Source: JAKOUY01 sp037045185 (GTDB lineage: Bacteria > Actinomycetota > Acidimicrobiia > Acidimicrobiales > Ilumatobacteraceae). From it: a stretch of DNA of 64,000 nucleotides. A program made the position numbers and the translations under genes. Positions 1 through 8,625 of the stretch are shown piece by piece. A model generated the notes under the pieces. It saw nothing but the letters and a program-made list of their open reading frames with translations, was not told where the DNA came from and searched no databases. Location: assembly GCA_037045185.1 (NCBI GenBank), contig JBAOHQ010000002.1, positions 1 to 64,000 on the forward strand, in the 5' to 3' direction. Positions within the stretch are counted from its first letter, which is position 1. Each line of letters opens with the position of its first letter.

Positions 1-121
1 ACACTCTCGTCTCGTCTCGATGGTCCCGTGTGTGACGAAGGACCGTAACACGATGGCATCGAACCACTCCAGTAGAGACCTCGATGTCTCGTGGCCGCAC
101 ACCAGCCTCGCCCTCCCAGCG

Positions 122-141
122 CCGTCGAGCACGCTCGACGG
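122..141. terminator. Short perfect hairpin downstream of decayed gene
   Basis: Arms CCGTCGAGC and GCTCGACGG are separated by two bases, about 40 bases past the stop at 184 of the minus-strand remnant. There is no T-tract, so terminator function is only a guess from position. Confidence 0.3.
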
Positions 142-183
142 ACTTTCTCGAGGCGCACGTCTCGGCTCGTCGCCCCCAGATGG

Positions 184-1092
184 CTAGTGGTCGAATCGGT
201 CCAGTTCTGCGGCGACGAGGTCGACGAACGAGCGATAGGTCTCGTAGTGCTCCTGCACGTAAGCGTCGGCGGGAGCAAGTGCCGTTGCCTCGGCATCCAG
301 GCTCACACGACACTCGACGTCCGCAACCGCCGCCGCTCGTTCGCCGGCTGTTGGACGCGGTTCCGGCGAGTCTTGCGATCCAAGCGATCCGATACGTCCC
401 GTGGTGACGATACCCTTGCCTGCCAGACAGGCTCGCCATGCTTCCGACAGGTTGGCGACCGCGTCGGAGGAGTACGCCGCAGCAAGAGCGTCATTGCGGA
501 ACTGTTGCAAGACGGCATAGGCGGACGAGAATTGGACGGAAACGTCGGCGCTGCCGTCGAGCTGCGAGAGGGCGGCCCGAACGCATCCGTCCGGCTTCGC
601 GGACTTCTCCGATCGGACTTCCGCCTGGTGTGGTGACGAGTACGAGGTCACCACCGGCGCCATTCAGGGCGGAGTACCACGCTGCTTGACTCGCAGGATT
701 ATCGGGGCCGGCCGTTGGCGACCCCGTCGCCGATCGGCGTTCCGTCACCGGGACGAGCGAACCCGAACTGTTCTGCCGCGCCCTCGGTCGAGCGACCCGA
801 AGAGGCGGAGTGGCACGGGCTCTGATGCGGGCGAAGGGACGTAGTCGAAGCCGGCCGATCTCATGCAGTCGGCGACCAACCGGTCAACTGCTGCGTCGCG
901 CCTCGCAATGCGCTGATCGACCTCTTCGTTGAACCAGGTGAGGAATGAGCTGCTGTCCGAGGGCACCGTCGCCGCACGCAAACGTGGGGGCGGTAAGGTG
1001 GCCGTGAGAGCTGCCGCGATAAGTAGTGTGATAGTCAGATTCCACCAGGTGCGCTTATTTTCCGACAGCGGAGACTTAACATGAGCCGACAT
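184..1092 (-). pseudogene. Decayed secreted/lipoprotein-family gene, multiple frame breaks
   Basis: Three pieces in different minus-strand frames line up as one protein. Positions 1092-745 give an N-terminal hydrophobic segment (about residues 17-40) followed by VADCMRSAGFDYVP. Around 800-690 the sense passes through the other two frames (EQFGFARPGDGTPIG, then NPASQAAWYSALNGAGG). Positions 663-184 give the C-terminal half with LSEAWRACLAGKG and a final ADVECR...VDLVAAELD. The order of a CM..GF cysteine motif, a second C and a C-terminal EC motif matches the intact plus-strand lipoprotein at 1622-2560 (CMSKRGFVYP, CMAVRGL, DRECKS), and the span of about 303 codons fits its 312 residues. At least two shifts and an in-frame stop at 745-747 make this a probable pseudogene. 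Function unknown. Confidence 0.55.
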
Positions 1093-1537
1093 GGACTAGG
1101 GGTTTTCCCCCGGGATACACGGTGGGCGGGTCAGCCTTGGCGGTTCTCCAGAACGCGGCAGGCAGGTCTCCTGCTACACGATTCACGGTGCCTCCCCGAA
1201 CGCGTGCCCGATCTCAGCCACGTAGTCCTACAGGCCTGCACGGCCTCGAGTTCAAGTGACGCTCGCTTGTCGTTGCTGATGACCTCGCAGCAACGACATC
1301 GGCGCGCCCCGGGTGTCGTGTGCGCCGACTCGTCGAGCGCTTCTGCGTGGCGCCGAGGATGCTTGTCGATCGCCGGTTTGTCACCCCACCCGGCGCCCGT
1401 CACCCGACGCATCCACCCCATCAGATCAACCCGCGCCAACAATCCTGTGGTGGACCTTGAGCCCAACGTAGGCTTGACCAGTCGTAGCAGGGGGGTACGA
1501 TATCGGTGTCGCCGAGATGGGGAGGTGGGTTCACACC
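1093..1537. other. Gene-free stretch between divergent paralogues
   Basis: I see no convincing coding frame here; open frames on both strands have no family resemblance and poor codon structure. It contains a GGGG-TTTT-CCCC mini-hairpin at 1099-1110 next to the start of the minus-strand remnant, and a promoter-like pair at 1474-1501 facing the plus-strand lipoprotein. Confidence 0.5.
1474..1501 (+). promoter_or_regulatory. Candidate sigma-70 type promoter
   Basis: TTGACC at 1474-1479 and TACGAT at 1496-1501 are separated by 16 bases. Transcription would start near 1508, ahead of a GGAGGTGGG ribosome-binding site at about 1520-1529 and the tiny frame at 1538. Consensus match only. Confidence 0.4.
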
Positions 1538-1618
1538 ATGAAGCTCAAAGCGCTGATACAGAATCTCGTCGCCGTTGCATCTCTGATGGTCGTTCCCTCC
1601 GGCGCTGCCTGTCCTTAG
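1538..1618 (+). CDS. Possible 26-residue leader peptide
   Basis: ATG at 1538 follows a strong Shine-Dalgarno-like GGAGGTGGG by about nine bases. It encodes a 26-residue hydrophobic peptide beginning MKLKALIQ and ending GAACP before TAG at 1616-1618. It lies in the same frame as the lipoprotein starting at 1622, with the stop plus a single CTG codon between them. The lipoprotein itself has no clear ribosome-binding site, so this could be a leader that couples translation, or the original N-terminus cut by a nonsense change. No family is recognisable. Confidence 0.35.
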   Translation: MKLKALIQNLVAVASLMVVPSGAACP

Positions 1619-1621
1619 CTG

Positions 1622-2560
1622 ATGGTGGTCACGCCAAGAAACTTGGCAGTTGTGTTGCTGATTGTGGCATGTTCGGCTTGTTCCTCGGGCGCGCCGGTTG
1701 GGCCGCCTGCGTCTGTATCGACTGGTATCCGTTCGTCGACGCAGTCAAGCGTGGGGTCGTCGAGGAGTTCGCAGGCGGACGAATCATCGTCCGCTGCGCC
1801 GCTGATCGACCGTGGACCCTTGGCGGTTGCGCTGAGTGATGCCATCACACTCAACGAACGAGAGCTGTCATCCATGAGTATTGCAATCCAGACGTTGACG
1901 AGTCGGTGCATGTCCAAGCGGGGATTCGTGTACCCAGTTCTAGATCTCTCGAAGTCGGGTCAGATGATTGTGCGGCAGGATCGGAAGACAGATGCGCAGA
2001 TAACCGTATCCGGGTTTGTGCCCGCAACAGTTGTCAACAGTTCGGCTCAGGCGGACGAAACCGCCAAGCAGGCTCTTGCCCAGGAGACAGAGGGTGATGC
2101 TCGATTCAGAGAGGCTCGATTGGGTTCTGAGGACGGGACTATCAAAGGTTGTGAGGAAACCGCGAATGCCGAAGTCCAGGGCAGCGGACAATTTCTGATT
2201 TCGCAAGCCGATGCCGAGAATCTTCGCACCGAGGCGCTGGGCAGAATCGAGGCTGATCCACGGTACGTTCTGGCTATCAAGGCGTTGAGTTCATGTATGG
2301 CCGTGCGAGGTCTTTCCTTCGCAGATCCACGTAGCGCTCAGCTGTTTGATTGGCCGACACCTCGACCGTCTGCCCAGGAGGTGTTTGCGGCGCAAGCCGA
2401 TCGAGAATGCAAATCCCGTACTCTGTTCGACGTTCATAGCTCTCTGGCTGAGGAGTATCTTCAGTCGGTGCTGGATCTGCATCCCAGTCTCATAGTCGAT
2501 TTGGAGTCGGCGAAGGGAATGCTCCTCAAACGGGTCGCCGAAATTCTGTCTTCGTCGTAG
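1622..2560 (+). CDS. Hypothetical lipoprotein, cysteine-motif family
   Basis: 312 residues. The N-terminus has a short hydrophobic stretch ending in a lipobox-like LIVAC (cysteine about residue 16), then a Ser/Ala-rich linker, so it is probably exported and lipid-anchored. The body carries CMSKRGFVYP (about residue 98), CEETANAEVQ, CMAVRGLSFADP and DRECKS motifs, four evenly spread cysteines that may pair once outside the cell. The C-terminal part is helical. It resembles the broken minus-strand gene at 184-1092, so the two are probably diverged paralogues. Codon use is less GC-rich than in the rest of the window, suggesting a different history. Start ATG 1622 is chosen because it gives a proper signal; an in-frame upstream frame at 1538 ends in TAG. 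Function unknown. Confidence 0.7.
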   Translation: MVVTPRNLAVVLLIVACSACSSGAPVGPPASVSTGIRSSTQSSVGSSRSSQADESSSAAPLIDRGPLAVALSDAITLNERELSSMSIAIQTLTSRCMSKRGFVYPVLDLSKSGQMIVRQDRKTDAQITVSGFVPATVVNSSAQADETAKQALAQETEGDARFREARLGSEDGTIKGCEETANAEVQGSGQFLISQADAENLRTEALGRIEADPRYVLAIKALSSCMAVRGLSFADPRSAQLFDWPTPRPSAQEVFAAQADRECKSRTLFDVHSSLAEEYLQSVLDLHPSLIVDLESAKGMLLKRVAEILSSS

Positions 2561-2818
2561 ATCCGCCAGGCGCTACACGTGCATGGCCCACCCCGTGACG
2601 CCGACGCGACGCATCACTGTCGGACATCACAGGATGCCAGGAGCTCCGTTGTCGCGGGCGCGAACGCTGATGACATACATGAAGCGTTGATCTTCTTCCC
2701 CGGCCGGCTCCGCCTCGCCTGAGAAGAACAACCACCACGACCACTCACACGGACTGGCCAACAGTCCCGGCGGGCCCCTGCCCGGTTCACGTGTTGTTCG
2801 TGTGGGAGTCTGTCGTGC

Positions 2819-4495
2819 GTGGCTGAGTCATCTCGTGGTGGTCGTGGTCGCCGGTGGGTGGGGTGGTTGTTAGTCGCTGGTGTTGCCGGGTTGGCGGCGG
2901 GGGCGTGGGTGGTGGGGTCGCGGATCCGGTCTGCTGATCAGGCGGCGGCGGAGGCGGCGCCGCCGGCGCGGTCGGTGGTGACCGTGCCGGTGGAGGAGCG
3001 GGTTCTGTCGTCGACGGTGATTACTCGTGGTGATGTGGTGCCGGCGGTGTCGACGGTGGTGTCGGGTCCCTCGCCGGCGGGTGGCGCGGTGGGGACGGTG
3101 ACGGGTGTGTTCGTCGGGGTGGGTGATTCGGTGCCTGAGGGTGCCCGGGTGGTGGAGGTGGCCGGGCGTCCGGTGTTCGTGTTGGTGGGGGCGGTGCCCG
3201 CCTATCGGTCGTTGCGTCCGGGGATGGTGGGGGCGGATGTGAGGCAGTTGCAGGAGGCGTTGGCTCGCACGGGCTGTGCGGTCGGGGTGTCGGGGGTGTT
3301 CGACGAGGCGACCAAGCGGTGTGTGGGCCAGCTGTACGAGTCACAGGGGTATCAGGTGATTCGTTCGTCGGAGTCGGAGGAGGCGGCGTTGGCCAATGCC
3401 AAGGCGGCGGTGGCCGATTCTCAGGATTCGTTGGCCAACGCTCAGGCGGCGTTGGAGAAGAAGGCGGCTGGCCCGTCGGCGGGCGAGTTGCTGGCGGCAC
3501 GCCAGGAGTTGGACGCGGCGACCCGTGATCGTGACGCCAAGCGTGACGCTGCTGCGGTGGTGGCGGCGGCGCAGCCTGGCAAGGTGGACACGGCGATCGC
3601 CTCGTTGAACGGGGTGTTGGCGTCGTCGTCGTCGGGGGTCGCTGAGCGGCAGGTGGCGGTGGCCGGGCTGCGGTCGGCGTTGGCTGGCGTGGGTCCGGAG
3701 GCCGAGTCGGCGGCGCTGGCGTTGGAGGCTGCCGAGGCGGCGGTGGTCAAGGCGCAGGCCGGGTTCGATGTGCTGAGTGGCGCGCCGGAGGTGTCGGCGG
3801 AGCGTCGGGCGGTCGAGCAGGCTCAGCAGCGAGTGCAGCGTGATCTCGACGCGCTGGATGCGGTGCAGACCTCGTCGGGGCCGACCGTGCCCTTCGGTGA
3901 GGTGGTGTTCGTGCCGAAGGCGCCGGCTCGGGTGGATTCGGTGACGGCGAAGGTGGGTGCCGTGGTCGGCGCTGGCGGGGGTAGCCCGGGTGGCGAGGGT
4001 CAGCAGTCTGGTGCGGGGTCGGGGGGCTTGATGGTGTTGGCGTCGGCCGGGTTGGAGGTTCGGGTGTCGTTGCAGCAGGCCGACGTGGGGTTGTTGCGGG
4101 CGGGGATGGCGGTCGAGTTGTTGGACGAAGCGACCGGTGTTCGCCTGCCGGCGACGTTGACGTCGGTGAGCGCGGCGCCGGTGGCCGACGCCAACGGCGG
4201 GTCGTCGTTCCCAGCGGTGGCGGTGGGTGACGCCGCGATCCCTGCGGAGTGGTCGGGTCGCAACGTGCGGGTGACGATCACGGCGGCGTCCACGTCCGGC
4301 AAGGTGCTGGTGGTGCCTCTGGCCGCGGTGAGCTCCGCGGCGGACGGGTCGACGCGGGTGCAGGTCAAGCTGGCCGACGGGGGTTTGCGGGTGACCCAGG
4401 TGGATGTCGGGGTGTCCGCCGACGGGTTCGTCGAGGTTCGCCCGACCGGTGACGCCGAACTGCGGCCGGGTGACGCGGTGGTGGTGAGCTCATGA
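2819..4495 (+). CDS. MacA/HlyD-like adaptor with peptidoglycan-binding domain
   Basis: 558 residues, GTG start. One N-terminal membrane segment (about residues 14-34) is followed by an extracytoplasmic region. Residues about 130-180 form a PG_binding_1-type domain (GMVGADVRQLQEALARTGC and VSGVFDEATKRC). Residues about 185-350 are Ala/Gln-rich and predicted helical-hairpin/coiled coil, then come lipoyl/beta-barrel-like parts of an efflux periplasmic adaptor. It heads a tightly overlapping operon (next start is inside its last codons) with a MacB-like permease and an ATPase. The adaptor should link the permease to the cell wall instead of to an outer-membrane channel. Codon use strongly prefers G at the third position, unlike the C-ending codons of the permease and ATPase. 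Substrate unknown. Confidence 0.8.
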   Translation: MAESSRGGRGRRWVGWLLVAGVAGLAAGAWVVGSRIRSADQAAAEAAPPARSVVTVPVEERVLSSTVITRGDVVPAVSTVVSGPSPAGGAVGTVTGVFVGVGDSVPEGARVVEVAGRPVFVLVGAVPAYRSLRPGMVGADVRQLQEALARTGCAVGVSGVFDEATKRCVGQLYESQGYQVIRSSESEEAALANAKAAVADSQDSLANAQAALEKKAAGPSAGELLAARQELDAATRDRDAKRDAAAVVAAAQPGKVDTAIASLNGVLASSSSGVAERQVAVAGLRSALAGVGPEAESAALALEAAEAAVVKAQAGFDVLSGAPEVSAERRAVEQAQQRVQRDLDALDAVQTSSGPTVPFGEVVFVPKAPARVDSVTAKVGAVVGAGGGSPGGEGQQSGAGSGGLMVLASAGLEVRVSLQQADVGLLRAGMAVELLDEATGVRLPATLTSVSAAPVADANGGSSFPAVAVGDAAIPAEWSGRNVRVTITAASTSGKVLVVPLAAVSSAADGSTRVQVKLADGGLRVTQVDVGVSADGFVEVRPTGDAELRPGDAVVVSS

Positions 4496-5212
4496 TCCGC
4501 CGAAGGCTGGCCGCCGCGCTGCTGGCGGTGACGGTGCTGGCGGTGCCGGTGCTGGCGGTGACGGTGCTGTCCGCGGCGGTGACGGCTCGCTCGGCCTTGG
4601 CTCAGTCGTCTCCGCCAGGAGATGGTTCGGTGCCGAGCGGTGATGTCACCGATCCGGTGGTGCTTCGCCGGGCCAAGGTCGGGTTGTTGACATTCGTCGC
4701 CGCCAACTTCGACCGTCCCGACCGGGTCACGGCGCCGTGCCCGGCGTTGACCGCCGACCAGGTTGCCGGGTTGGTGACGATCGCCGGGTTGCGGGCGTCC
4801 ACCCGGCCGCTGCTGACCACGGTGGTGTGGGACTCCTCGGTGGGCTCTGGGTGTTGTCGCGGTGCACTGCGCCCAGGACGAGACCGTACCTGGCAAGCCG
4901 GTCGGGTCGTCGAGCTTCGCGATGGACGTCGTGACGCTTGATGGCCGGGCGAGCTTCCAGCAGTACGCGGTCAAGGTCGGCGGCCCGGACGCGCTGATCG
5001 GCACGTCCGAGGTGGTCCCCGGGGCGCAGACCGCCGGCGGGTGCGGCACCGACAAGAAGGTGTGCTCTGCCGCCATCGAGGTGGGCGGGGTGGTCGTCAC
5101 GATCCGGCTGAACAACCTCCCGCCGGCCACCGGGCTGGCCAAGCTGCGCTCCGTGCTGAACGCCGCCGCGCCGTTGGTGATCGCCTCGCTGGCCGAGGCC
5201 CCGGGGCCGTGA
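4492..5212 (+). CDS. Secreted protein of ABC operon (frameshifted)
   Basis: ATG overlaps the adaptor's stop (ATGA). The first 38 residues are a long signal peptide built partly from a three-fold pentapeptide repeat (LAVTV/LAVPV). The mature part starts in the first frame (VGLLTFVAANFDRPDRVTAPC) and continues in another frame from about 4850 (ALGVVAVHCAQDETVPGKPV to the stop at 5210-5212). One extra base, probably in the GGG at 4842-4844, separates the two; span is 721 bases. Cysteines in APCP, VHCAQ, GGCG and KVCS could form disulphides. I recognise no family. Its place between adaptor and permease suggests an extracytoplasmic accessory subunit. Confidence 0.6.
4522..4566 (+). repeat. Three 15-bp tandem repeats in a signal peptide
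   Basis: CTGGCGGTGACGGTG at 4522-4536, CTGGCGGTGCCGGTG at 4537-4551 and CTGGCGGTGACGGTG again at 4552-4566. Units stay in frame and encode LAVTV, LAVPV, LAVTV in the hydrophobic core of the signal peptide, so copy number sets its length. Confidence 0.85.
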
Positions 5213-6420
5213 GCCCACCGGGGACGCCGCGCCGCCGGTCCCGGCTGGCGGCCGTCGACGTGGCCCGCGAGGCGGGCGTGTCGATCTCCCGGCGCATCGG
5301 CCGGTCCGTGCTCACCGCCTTGGGCACCGTGGTGGGTGTTGGCGCGTTCGTGGCCACCACCGGCCTGGCCTCGACGGCCAGGGCCCAGGTGGGGGAGAGC
5401 TTTGACCGGTTGAAGGCCACCGAGGTCCGCCTGAAGGACGCCAACCCGGACGGATCGAACCCATTTCCCGCCGATGCCGACCAGCGCATCAGCCAGCTCA
5501 ACGGTGTCGTCCATGGCGGCGTGCTGTGGGCCGTCAATGAGCAAGGGCTCGACGTGCGGGCCACCGCGACCCCAAGCCGTCAACCGTCGAACATCCCGGT
5601 GATCGCCGCCACGCCCGGTGCGGTGCTGGCGGCCCGGCCCACTCTACGCGGCGGGGTCCTGCTCGACCGGTTCCACAACGATCGCGGCGAGCGCGTCGCG
5701 CTTGTCGGGCGTGCTGCCGCCGACCAGCTGGGCATCACCCGAATCGACATCCAGCCGGCCGTGTTCATCCGTGACACCGCCTACACCGTGATCGGGATCA
5801 TCGACGACGTCGAGCGCAGCCCCGACATCCTCCTCGGTGTCGTCATCCCGGCCACCACCGCCACCGCCCTGTTCCCCCGCTCCCAAGCCGAGTTCGGGAT
5901 GCTGGTCGACGTCCAACCCGGCGCCGCCGAGGTCGTCGGTTCGCAAGCCGCCGTCGCCGTGCGCCCCAATGGGCCCGAACGGCTGCAGGTCCTGGTTCCC
6001 CCCGACCCGAAAACGCTGCGCCGCTCCGTCGAGGGCGACGTCACCAGCCTGCTCTACGGGCTGGCCGGATTGGCGCTGCTGGTCGGGGCGATCGGCATCG
6101 CCAACACCACCCTCGTCGCCGTGCTCGAACGGCGCAACGAGATCGGCGTCCGCCGAGCCCTCGGCGCCCGCCGCCGACACATCGCCGAGCAATTCCTCGC
6201 CGAATCCTCCACCCTCGGCCTGCTCGGTGGGATCACCGGTACGGCCCTGGGCATCATCGCCATCACCGCCGTGTCCGCTGCCCGCCACTGGACCACCACC
6301 ATCGACCCCCGATTCGTGATTCTCGCCCCGATCATCGGCGCCGTGACCGGTCTGCTGGCTGGCCTCCAACCCGCCTGGCGGGCCGCGCGCATCACCCCGG
6401 CCGACGCGCTCCGCAGCTGA
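5209..6420 (+). CDS. MacB/FtsX-type ABC transporter permease
   Basis: 403 residues from the GTG at 5209, whose GTGA overlaps the previous stop; an upstream open frame from 5041 is just overlap. Layout is that of MacB permeases: N-terminal membrane segment (about residues 35-55, VLTALGTVVGVGAFVATTG), a large extracytoplasmic MacB_PCD-like domain (about 60-270), then three C-terminal membrane segments with the family signature ANTTLVAVLERRNEIGVRRALGA split around residue 300. It should pair with the ATPase that starts in its last codon and with the adaptor at 2819 to move a peptide, lipid or toxic compound across the membrane. Substrate cannot be told from sequence. Confidence 0.87.
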   Translation: MSPPGTPRRRSRLAAVDVAREAGVSISRRIGRSVLTALGTVVGVGAFVATTGLASTARAQVGESFDRLKATEVRLKDANPDGSNPFPADADQRISQLNGVVHGGVLWAVNEQGLDVRATATPSRQPSNIPVIAATPGAVLAARPTLRGGVLLDRFHNDRGERVALVGRAAADQLGITRIDIQPAVFIRDTAYTVIGIIDDVERSPDILLGVVIPATTATALFPRSQAEFGMLVDVQPGAAEVVGSQAAVAVRPNGPERLQVLVPPDPKTLRRSVEGDVTSLLYGLAGLALLVGAIGIANTTLVAVLERRNEIGVRRALGARRRHIAEQFLAESSTLGLLGGITGTALGIIAITAVSAARHWTTTIDPRFVILAPIIGAVTGLLAGLQPAWRAARITPADALRS

Positions 6421-7169
6421 TGAACCGGCCACCCACGCCAGCGGCGCCGCCCGACCGACCAGCAGCGGTCCCGGTCGTCGAACTCTCCGACGTCACCAAG
6501 ACCTACACCTCGGCGCTGCCCGTCACCGCCCTGCGCGAGGTCAACCTGACCGTCCAGCGCGGTGACTACGTGGCCATCATGGGCCCGTCCGGAAGCGGCA
6601 AGTCGACCCTGCTGAACATCCTCGGCCTGCTCGACGAACCAACCAGCGGCGAGTACCGCCTCAACGGACAGCCCACCAGCACCCTCAACGAACGAGACCG
6701 CTGCGCGATCCGCGCCCACGATCTCGGATTCGTGTTCCAATCGTTCCACCTCGTCAACTACCGCACCGCGGCCGAGAACGTCGAAACCGGGCTGCTCTAC
6801 CAACACGTCCCCGCCCGCCAACGCCGCCAACGGACCCACGAGGTCCTCACCCAGGTGGGCCTCGAACCGCGCATGCACGCCACCCCCAACGAGATGAGCG
6901 GCGGCGAACGCCAACGCGTCGCCATCGCCCGGGCGCTCATCCGCCGCCCCGCCCTGGTCCTGTGCGACGAACCCACCGGCAACCTCGACACCACCAGCGG
7001 CAACCAGATCCTCGATCTGCTCGACCGCCTCGTCGACGACGGCCTCACCGTCATTATCATCACCCACGACCCCACCGTCGCCGCCCGCACCCACCACCAG
7101 GCCACCATCACCGACGGACGGCTGCAGCTCGCTGCGGCCGGCGGAACGACAATCAGGAGCAGTACATGA
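6420..7169 (+). CDS. ABC transporter ATP-binding protein (MacB/LolD type)
   Basis: 249 residues. Walker A GPSGSGKST (about residue 56), Q-loop in LGFVFQSFHL, signature MSGGERQRVAIARAL, Walker B LVLCDEPTGNLD and switch His in IIITHD are all intact. The GNLD Walker B and overall length are typical of the LolD/MacB ATPase group that works with FtsX-like permeases. ATG overlaps the permease stop (ATGA) and its own stop overlaps the next gene's start, so all are translated as one unit. Confidence 0.93.
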   Translation: MNRPPTPAAPPDRPAAVPVVELSDVTKTYTSALPVTALREVNLTVQRGDYVAIMGPSGSGKSTLLNILGLLDEPTSGEYRLNGQPTSTLNERDRCAIRAHDLGFVFQSFHLVNYRTAAENVETGLLYQHVPARQRRQRTHEVLTQVGLEPRMHATPNEMSGGERQRVAIARALIRRPALVLCDEPTGNLDTTSGNQILDLLDRLVDDGLTVIIITHDPTVAARTHHQATITDGRLQLAAAGGTTIRSST

Positions 7170-8008
7170 GTCTCTTCGACGCCTTCGGGTACGCCGGCAA
7201 GCAGGTTCTCGTCGTTGGCGGCGCCTCCGGGATGGGCGCCGCCGCCGTCGAGGTCCTCCTGGCCGCTGGCGCCGACGTGGTGGTCATGGACTACGCCGAG
7301 CTCGCCCAGGCGGGTGTGACCGCCGTGCACGTCAACCTCGCCGACCGCGCCTCGATCGACGCGGCCATTCAGGCGGCCAGTGAGCACTGCGATCGCCCGT
7401 TCGACGCCCTGCTCGCCTGTGCCGGCGTGGCCGACGGGACACCGGGCATCGAGCGCATCAACTTCATCGGCCACCGCTACCTCATCGATGCCCTGCTGGA
7501 GCGGGACCTGCTGGCGCGGGGGAGCGCGATCGGGATGATCTCCTCGGCCGCCGGCCTCGGCTGGGAGCCGAACATCGACCAGATCGCCGAGCTGTTGGAC
7601 ATCACCGACTGGGATGCCGCCGTTGCCTGGACCCAGGCCAATGGGAAGGCGGACTACATGTCGATGAAGCGGGCGATGTGTGCCTACGTCGCCAGCCAGG
7701 CCTACCCATTGCTGAAGCGAGGGATCCGCATCAACGCCATCTGCCCCGGCCCGACCGACACGCCATTGGCGCAGGCCAACGCCGAGACGTGGCTGGGATT
7801 TGGGTCCGATTACCGGGCCGCCGTCGGAACGCAGGCCTGCACGCCGCTGGAGCAGGCCTACCCGCTGGTGTTCCTGTGCAGCGACGCCGCCGCGGCGATC
7901 AACGGCCAGACCCTGGTGTCGGACCAGGGGTACCTGATGTCGGGGATCACCGGCTCGTTCCCCGACGCCGGCCCCACCGCCCAGTTCCTGTACGGCCGCT
8001 TCGGCTGA
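7166..8008 (+). CDS. Short-chain dehydrogenase (3-alpha-HSD-like)
   Basis: 280 residues from the ATG at 7166, preceded by an AGGAG site and overlapping the ATPase stop. Rossmann motif GGASGMG (residues 18-24), catalytic Ser in MISSAAG, Tyr and Lys in YMSMK, and a PGPTDTPL segment. The usual NNAG is replaced by ACAGVAD, as in 3-alpha-hydroxysteroid dehydrogenase/carbonyl reductases, so a hydroxysteroid or ketone substrate is plausible. Its translational coupling to an export system is unusual and suggests it modifies the exported or imported compound, which is inference. Confidence 0.85.
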   Translation: MSLFDAFGYAGKQVLVVGGASGMGAAAVEVLLAAGADVVVMDYAELAQAGVTAVHVNLADRASIDAAIQAASEHCDRPFDALLACAGVADGTPGIERINFIGHRYLIDALLERDLLARGSAIGMISSAAGLGWEPNIDQIAELLDITDWDAAVAWTQANGKADYMSMKRAMCAYVASQAYPLLKRGIRINAICPGPTDTPLAQANAETWLGFGSDYRAAVGTQACTPLEQAYPLVFLCSDAAAAINGQTLVSDQGYLMSGITGSFPDAGPTAQFLYGRFG

Positions 8009-8042
8009 CAACGACCGGACCGGCACGTCGTCTCCGCAGTTC

Positions 8043-8080
8043 TGGTAACTCTCGTTGCGGTCGCGCAACTGGAGTTACCA
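8043..8080. terminator. Bidirectional terminator-like hairpin
   Basis: TGGTAACTC and GAGTTACCA form a perfect 9-bp outer stem, with an inner GTTGCG/CGCAAC stem around a GTCG loop after a two-base mismatch. It sits between convergent genes ending at 8008 and 8126. A second small stem (AGTTC/GAACT) follows at about 8082-8099. No T-tract. Confidence 0.6.
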
Positions 8081-8125
8081 AGTTCTCAACGAGGAACTAC
8101 CTCTCCGGGTCGTGGTGCCGGGACG

Positions 8126-8551
8126 TCACCACGCGACAGCGTCGCCGGGGGCCAGCGCGTCGCACTCCGACTCGCTCATCCGGTAGCTGGCGCCCGTCGA
8201 TCGGGTGCGGGAGCCCGCTCCCGATCGCTGCGCAGCCATCTCGTCGAGGTATCGCTTGGCGATGAGCTCGATCCCCGTCGGCTGGGGCCGGCGTTCCCGG
8301 GCGGGCGACCAGGCCTGGTCCACCACCGTGACCTCGAACCGTTTGCGTGCCCCCTGGCGTGTCAGTCCGAGGAAGCGCCCGATCTCCGCCCAGGAGGACC
8401 CAGTGCGACGGGCCCGACTCACCACGAGCCGGGTCAGCCATTCGATCTCTTCACCCAGCGTGCGCACAGCCCGCAGCGCTCGGCGGCGGTCGGGGTGTTC
8501 GGTCTCGGCGAGGAGCGCCACGATGTCACGGTGGGCGGTGTTGGTCGACAT
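8126..8551 (-). CDS. Small helix-turn-helix protein
   Basis: 141 residues from the internal ATG (MSTNTAHRDIVALLAE); three residues longer if the ATG at 8560 is used. A helix-turn-helix is visible in SSWAEIGRFLGLTRQGARKRF (about residues 48-68), a pattern common in actinobacterial DNA-binding proteins. The rest is Arg-rich and without recognisable enzyme motifs. It stands alone, convergent to the SDR. Target unknown. Confidence 0.7.
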   Translation of the reverse strand: MSTNTAHRDIVALLAETEHPDRRRALRAVRTLGEEIEWLTRLVVSRARRTGSSWAEIGRFLGLTRQGARKRFEVTVVDQAWSPARERRPQPTGIELIAKRYLDEMAAQRSGAGSRTRSTGASYRMSESECDALAPGDAVAW

Positions 8552-8625
8552 GGCCGGCACGGTACGCCTGGGGTGTGTCGCGGTCGGTCGGGCGCCGACG
8601 CGCTCGCCCGGATACTGTGACCTTG

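Noticed and set aside
1081..1839. 252-residue plus-strand frame
   Set aside because: No family match, Arg/Ser/Cys-rich, overlaps the start of the well-supported lipoprotein in another frame.
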